Part shown: piece by piece, positions 7,537 to 9,375 of the stretch
Position numbering within the stretch: position 1 is the stretch's first letter
Layout of the letters: each line of letters starts with the position of its first letter
Notes under the pieces: model-generated
What the model was told of the DNA's origin: nothing
Database searches by the model: none
The model's input: only the letters and a program-made list of their open reading frames with translations
Program-made: the position numbers and the translations under genes
Source of the DNA: Halomonas sp.
GTDB lineage: Bacteria > Pseudomonadota > Gammaproteobacteria > Pseudomonadales > Halomonadaceae
NCBI GenBank assembly: GCA_007116835.1
Contig: SKHS01000176.1
Coordinates: 1-9,375, forward strand
DNA: 9,375 bases
Reading direction: 5' to 3'

Positions 7537-7584
7537 CTCCTTGCCACGTCGCGCTTGTTCAATAGGTGCGTCGCGGCAAGGGAG
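7537..7584 (-). other. Imperfect hairpin in the urtA-urtB gap
   Basis: On the plus strand the arm CTCCTTGCC (7537-7545) pairs with GGCAAGGGAG (7575-7584), leaving one bulged G. Pairing continues inward through 7547-7555 against 7565-7573 with mismatches and wobbles, around the loop TGTTCAATA. No T-run follows directly in the direction of transcription, though a T-rich stretch lies about 12-20 nt further (7525-7516). It is therefore more likely a partial terminator or an mRNA 3'-end stabiliser than a full stop. Such elements often keep the binding protein more abundant than the permease. Confidence 0.55.
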
Positions 7585-7602
7585 TGTTATTCAAAAAAAC
7601 TG

Positions 7603-8955
7603 TTACTCAGCCAGGGCTGCTTCAGCTTCTTCTGCGGCGGTGCTGCCACCACACGAGCCGTTCACAACGTTGAAGTTGCCGCAGCGCATCGGGGCGCGCC
7701 AGTCAGCAATCAAGTCACGCGAGCCAGGCAGGTAGTCTGACCAAGCATCGCCCACCACGGTAGACGGTGTGCGCCAGACAATATCAAACTGGCCGTTGTC
7801 CTGAATTTCACCAATCAGTACCGGCTTGGTGATGTGATGGTTAGGCATCATGGCTGCATAGCCACCGGTGAGGTTCGGCACCGTCACACCGATAATGGCG
7901 TCTTTCACCGCATCAACATCGGTGGTGCCCGCTTTGCGCACCGCTTCGGCCCACATATTGAAGCCAATGTAGTGCGCTTCCATCGGGTCGTTGGTCACGG
8001 CATCTTCGTCACCGGTGTAGTCAATCCAAGCATCGATGAAGTCGTAGTTATCGTCCGTATCGACGCTCATGAAGTAGTTCCAGGCCGCCAAGTGGCCTAC
8101 TAACGGCCCTGTATCAATACCAGTAAGCTCCTGCTCGCCCACGGAGAAAGCGATGACCGGAATATCGGCAGCATCCACACCTTGGTTCGAAAGCTCGGTG
8201 TAGAACGGCACGTTGGCGTCGCCGTTAATCGTTGAAATCACCGCTGTGGGCTTACCTTCTTCACCAAAGCGACGTATTTCTGACACGATGTTCTGCCAGT
8301 CCGAATGACCGAACGGCGTGTAATTGACCATGATGTCGTCTTCGGCAATGCCGTGCTCATCCTTGAGGAAGGCTTCCAGGATGCGGTTGGTAGTGCGCGG
8401 ATAAACATAGTCGGTGCCGACCAGTGCGAAGCGCTCAATGCCAACTTCATTAATCAAATACTCAACCGCAGGAATCGCCTGCTGGTTGGGTGCTGCACCA
8501 GTGTAGAAGACGTTTTCAGATGACTCTTCGCCTTCATACTGCACCGGATAGAACAGCAGACCGTTCAGCTCTTCGAAGACAGGTAATACGGCTTTGCGAG
8601 ATACGGAGGTCCAGTTACCAAACACCACATCTACTTCATGCTGTGCCAGCAGCTCCCGAGCGCGTTCTGCAAACAGTGGCCAGTTAGAAGCGGGGTCGAC
8701 CACCACAGCTTCAAGCTGACGACCCAACAGGCCACCGGCTTCATTTTGCTGCTCGATCAACATTTCAACGGTGTCTTTAAGGACGGTTTCACTAATAGCC
8801 ATGGTGCCGGAAAGTGAATGCAGGATACCGACCTTAATCGGATCGTCATTTTGGGCAACTGCCTGAGCACTCGCCCCCATGATGGCGGCGGTGATTAAGG
8901 CAATAGCGAAACGTCCAGCAGTACGTGGGTGTGTTTTGCGCTGCAGTATGGTCAC
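7603..8955 (-). CDS. urtA: Urea ABC transporter substrate-binding protein UrtA
   Basis: This periplasmic protein captures urea and hands it to UrtBC. It is 450 residues, similar to other UrtA proteins. The N-terminus has several basic residues, then a hydrophobic core (FAIALITAAIMGA) and AQAVAQ near 30-35, a Sec signal peptide. There is no lipobox cysteine, so it should be soluble. Family stretches are VGILHSLSGTMAISE (42-56), FGNWTSVSRKAVLPVFE (112-128) and FYPVQYEGEESSENVFYTGAAPNQQ (about 135-159). The mature protein is strongly acidic, as is common in salt-adapted bacteria. Near the C-terminus C425 and C435 could form a disulphide, followed by an Ala/Glu tail. The start codon is GTG, chosen because AAGGAGG lies 5 nt upstream and the first internal ATG would remove most of the signal peptide. 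Confidence 0.95.
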   Translation of the reverse strand: MTILQRKTHPRTAGRFAIALITAAIMGASAQAVAQNDDPIKVGILHSLSGTMAISETVLKDTVEMLIEQQNEAGGLLGRQLEAVVVDPASNWPLFAERARELLAQHEVDVVFGNWTSVSRKAVLPVFEELNGLLFYPVQYEGEESSENVFYTGAAPNQQAIPAVEYLINEVGIERFALVGTDYVYPRTTNRILEAFLKDEHGIAEDDIMVNYTPFGHSDWQNIVSEIRRFGEEGKPTAVISTINGDANVPFYTELSNQGVDAADIPVIAFSVGEQELTGIDTGPLVGHLAAWNYFMSVDTDDNYDFIDAWIDYTGDEDAVTNDPMEAHYIGFNMWAEAVRKAGTTDVDAVKDAIIGVTVPNLTGGYAAMMPNHHITKPVLIGEIQDNGQFDIVWRTPSTVVGDAWSDYLPGSRDLIADWRAPMRCGNFNVVNGSCGGSTAAEEAEAALAE

Positions 8956-8967
8956 TTGAACCTCCTT
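8953..8967 (-). promoter_or_regulatory. urtA ribosome binding site and GTG start
   Basis: On the minus strand AAGGAGG (8967-8961) is followed by TTCAA and then GTG (8955-8953). The perfect Shine-Dalgarno sequence fixes the start at a GTG codon, which compensates for the weaker initiation codon. Confidence 0.85.
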
Positions 8968-8970
8968 GCG

Positions 8971-8985
8971 GCCCTTAGTAAGGGC
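8971..8985 (-). other. Small hairpin just upstream of the urtA Shine-Dalgarno sequence
   Basis: The minus strand reads GCCCTTACTAAGGGC: a perfect 6-bp stem with a 3-nt loop. It ends 3 nt before the AAGGAGG of urtA and lies within the predicted leader transcript of about 114 nt. CCTT of the stem could instead pair with AAGG of the ribosome binding site, so an effect on translation is possible but unproven. Confidence 0.4.
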
Positions 8986-9079
8986 TCGTTATGTGAGCGT
9001 CACGACCAACTTATCTTTCCATCGCAAAAGGATATTGCGGTGATTGATAGGCCTGTCGCATCCACTAGCAATCATAATT

Positions 9080-9095
9080 TGCAAGGTTTGCGCCA
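9080..9095 (-). promoter_or_regulatory. Sigma-54 (RpoN) promoter of urtABCDE
   Basis: The minus strand reads TGGCGCAAACCTTGCA, with the invariant GG (9094-9093) and GC (9082-9081) correctly spaced for sigma-54 (consensus TGGCACG-N4-TTGCW). The TGGCGCA and TTGCA blocks are identical to those before ureD. Transcription should start near 9069, about 114 nt before the urtA GTG. An IHF consensus match and paired NtrC-like sites lie upstream in the expected order. Confidence 0.82.
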
Positions 9096-9125
9096 TATCA
9101 AAACAAAAAACATTAAAAATTTTTA

Positions 9126-9138
9126 AATCAACATGTTA
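9126..9138 (+). promoter_or_regulatory. IHF binding site (exact consensus match)
   Basis: The plus strand reads AATCAACATGTTA, an exact match to the IHF consensus WATCAANNNNTTR. It is flanked on the promoter side by an A/T-rich tract (9098-9127), as strong IHF sites often are. It sits between the sigma-54 promoter and the NtrC-like sites, at about -57 to -69, where an IHF bend would bring the enhancer-bound activator to the polymerase. Confidence 0.7.
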
Positions 9139-9202
9139 GGTAAGAATAAAACAACGATGCTAGCGCCCTTCGCACTATCGTGGCGCGCTAGTTTGTGGAA
9201 AA

Positions 9203-9219
9203 TGCACGCCCGTCATGCA
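9203..9219. promoter_or_regulatory. Probable NtrC site, promoter-proximal (urtA)
   Basis: The plus strand reads TGCACGCCCGTCATGCA, a dyad with TGCA at both ends. It matches TGCACYA-N3-TGGTGCA at 5 of 7 positions in each half. Its centre is about 142 bp upstream of the predicted start and 31 bp from the stronger site at 9234-9250. An extra perfect half-site TGCACCA (9216-9222) overlaps its right end. Confidence 0.5.
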
Positions 9220-9233
9220 CCAAGAAGGCAACT

Positions 9234-9250
9234 CGCACCAATAAGGTGCT
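9234..9250. promoter_or_regulatory. Probable NtrC enhancer site, promoter-distal (urtA)
   Basis: The plus strand holds GCACCAATAAGGTGC (9235-9249), which matches 12 of the 14 defined positions of TGCACYA-N3-TGGTGCA when the outer bases are counted. It is the best NtrC-like site in the window, centred about 173 bp upstream of the predicted urtA start. The T-run of the upstream gene's terminator begins only a few bases to the right. Confidence 0.68.
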
Positions 9251-9253
9251 CAT

Positions 9254-9287
9254 AAAAAAAAGCGCCCCAGGTAACCTGGAGCGCTTT
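9254..9287 (-). terminator. Rho-independent terminator of the gene to the right
   Basis: On the minus strand AAAGCGCTCCAGG pairs with CCTGGGGCGCTTT through 13 bp (one G-U wobble) around a TTA loop and runs straight into a run of T residues (9260-9254). It lies about 40 nt after the stop of the partial reading frame at the right edge. It should insulate the urt genes from upstream transcription. Polarity is minus: there is no comparable T-run on the plus side. Confidence 0.88.
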
Positions 9288-9326
9288 ATGCCGGACGTTG
9301 GCTGTTTAGCCGTCGCTAAGCCCCCA

Positions 9327-9374
9327 TTAGAGCACTTGTTTGCGACGTTTTTTTAGCAGGGGTAATGCCAGCGA
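9327..9374 (-). CDS. C-terminal end of an unidentified protein (partial)
   Basis: One minus-strand frame entering from the right edge reads SLALPLLKKRRKQVL and stops with TAA at 9329-9327. A hydrophobic stretch followed by a basic tail would suit a membrane protein ending in the cytoplasm, but 15 residues are too few to identify a family. A second frame stays open to a TAG at 9318-9316 (ending SALMGA) and cannot be excluded. That some minus-strand gene ends here is supported by the strong terminator just downstream. Confidence 0.4.
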   Translation of the reverse strand, partial: SLALPLLKKRRKQVL

Positions 9375-9375
9375 T

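Larger units (their letters stand above)
8956..9326. other. Non-coding control region upstream of urtA
   Basis: This stretch of about 370 bases holds no supportable gene. In the direction of transcription it contains the terminator of the preceding gene, two NtrC-like sites, an inverted repeat (9160-9191), an IHF consensus match in an A/T-rich segment, a sigma-54 promoter, and a leader ending in a small hairpin and the urtA ribosome binding site. A reading frame on the plus strand (8929-9126) crosses these elements and resembles no protein I know. Confidence 0.75.

Noticed and set aside
1..9375. Mobile elements, CRISPR array, tRNA or rRNA genes
   Set aside because: No transposase-like frame, regularly spaced repeats, or tRNA/rRNA-like sequence was found by reading both strands.

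Overview
The window is one block of urea-utilisation genes, all read on the minus strand. It looks like a gammaproteobacterial chromosome, and the protein sequences and gene order recall Halomonadaceae such as Halomonas. That placement is inference from remembered family sequences, the moderately GC-rich base composition and the acidic periplasmic protein; no search was run. Read in the direction of transcription (high to low coordinates), the window holds the tail of an unrelated gene with its terminator, a control region, the urea ABC transporter urtABCDE (about 8955 to 3190), a second control region, and then ureD-ureA-ureB-ureC (3001 to 1). ureC runs off the left edge after 477 codons, and the rest of the urease genes (normally ureE, ureF, ureG) would lie beyond it.

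The genes form one working unit. UrtA binds urea in the periplasm, UrtB and UrtC form the inner-membrane channel, and UrtD and UrtE hydrolyse ATP to drive uptake. In the cytoplasm UreABC is the nickel urease that splits urea to ammonia and carbamate/CO2, and UreD is one of the chaperones that load nickel. Known catalytic and binding residues are intact wherever they can be read. Coupling is tight: urtC/urtD and ureB/ureC overlap by ATGA, and urtD/urtE overlap in TGATG.

The most informative parts are the two non-coding regions. Each has a near-consensus sigma-54 (RpoN) promoter with the core TGGCGCA-N4-TTGCA. Upstream of each lie paired sequences resembling NtrC binding sites, with centres 31 bp apart. 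The urtA region also has an exact match to the IHF consensus between promoter and enhancer. This is the classical layout of nitrogen-starvation promoters and suggests that transporter and urease are separate NtrC/RpoN-controlled transcription units. Smaller features are an imperfect hairpin between urtA and urtB, a hairpin just before the urtA ribosome binding site, a three-codon mini-ORF overlapping the ureD start, and a strong terminator insulating the locus from the gene to the right.

I see no mobile element, CRISPR array, rRNA or tRNA, and no sign of a wholly new system. The gene content is a well-known pathway; the new material is in the regulatory layout.
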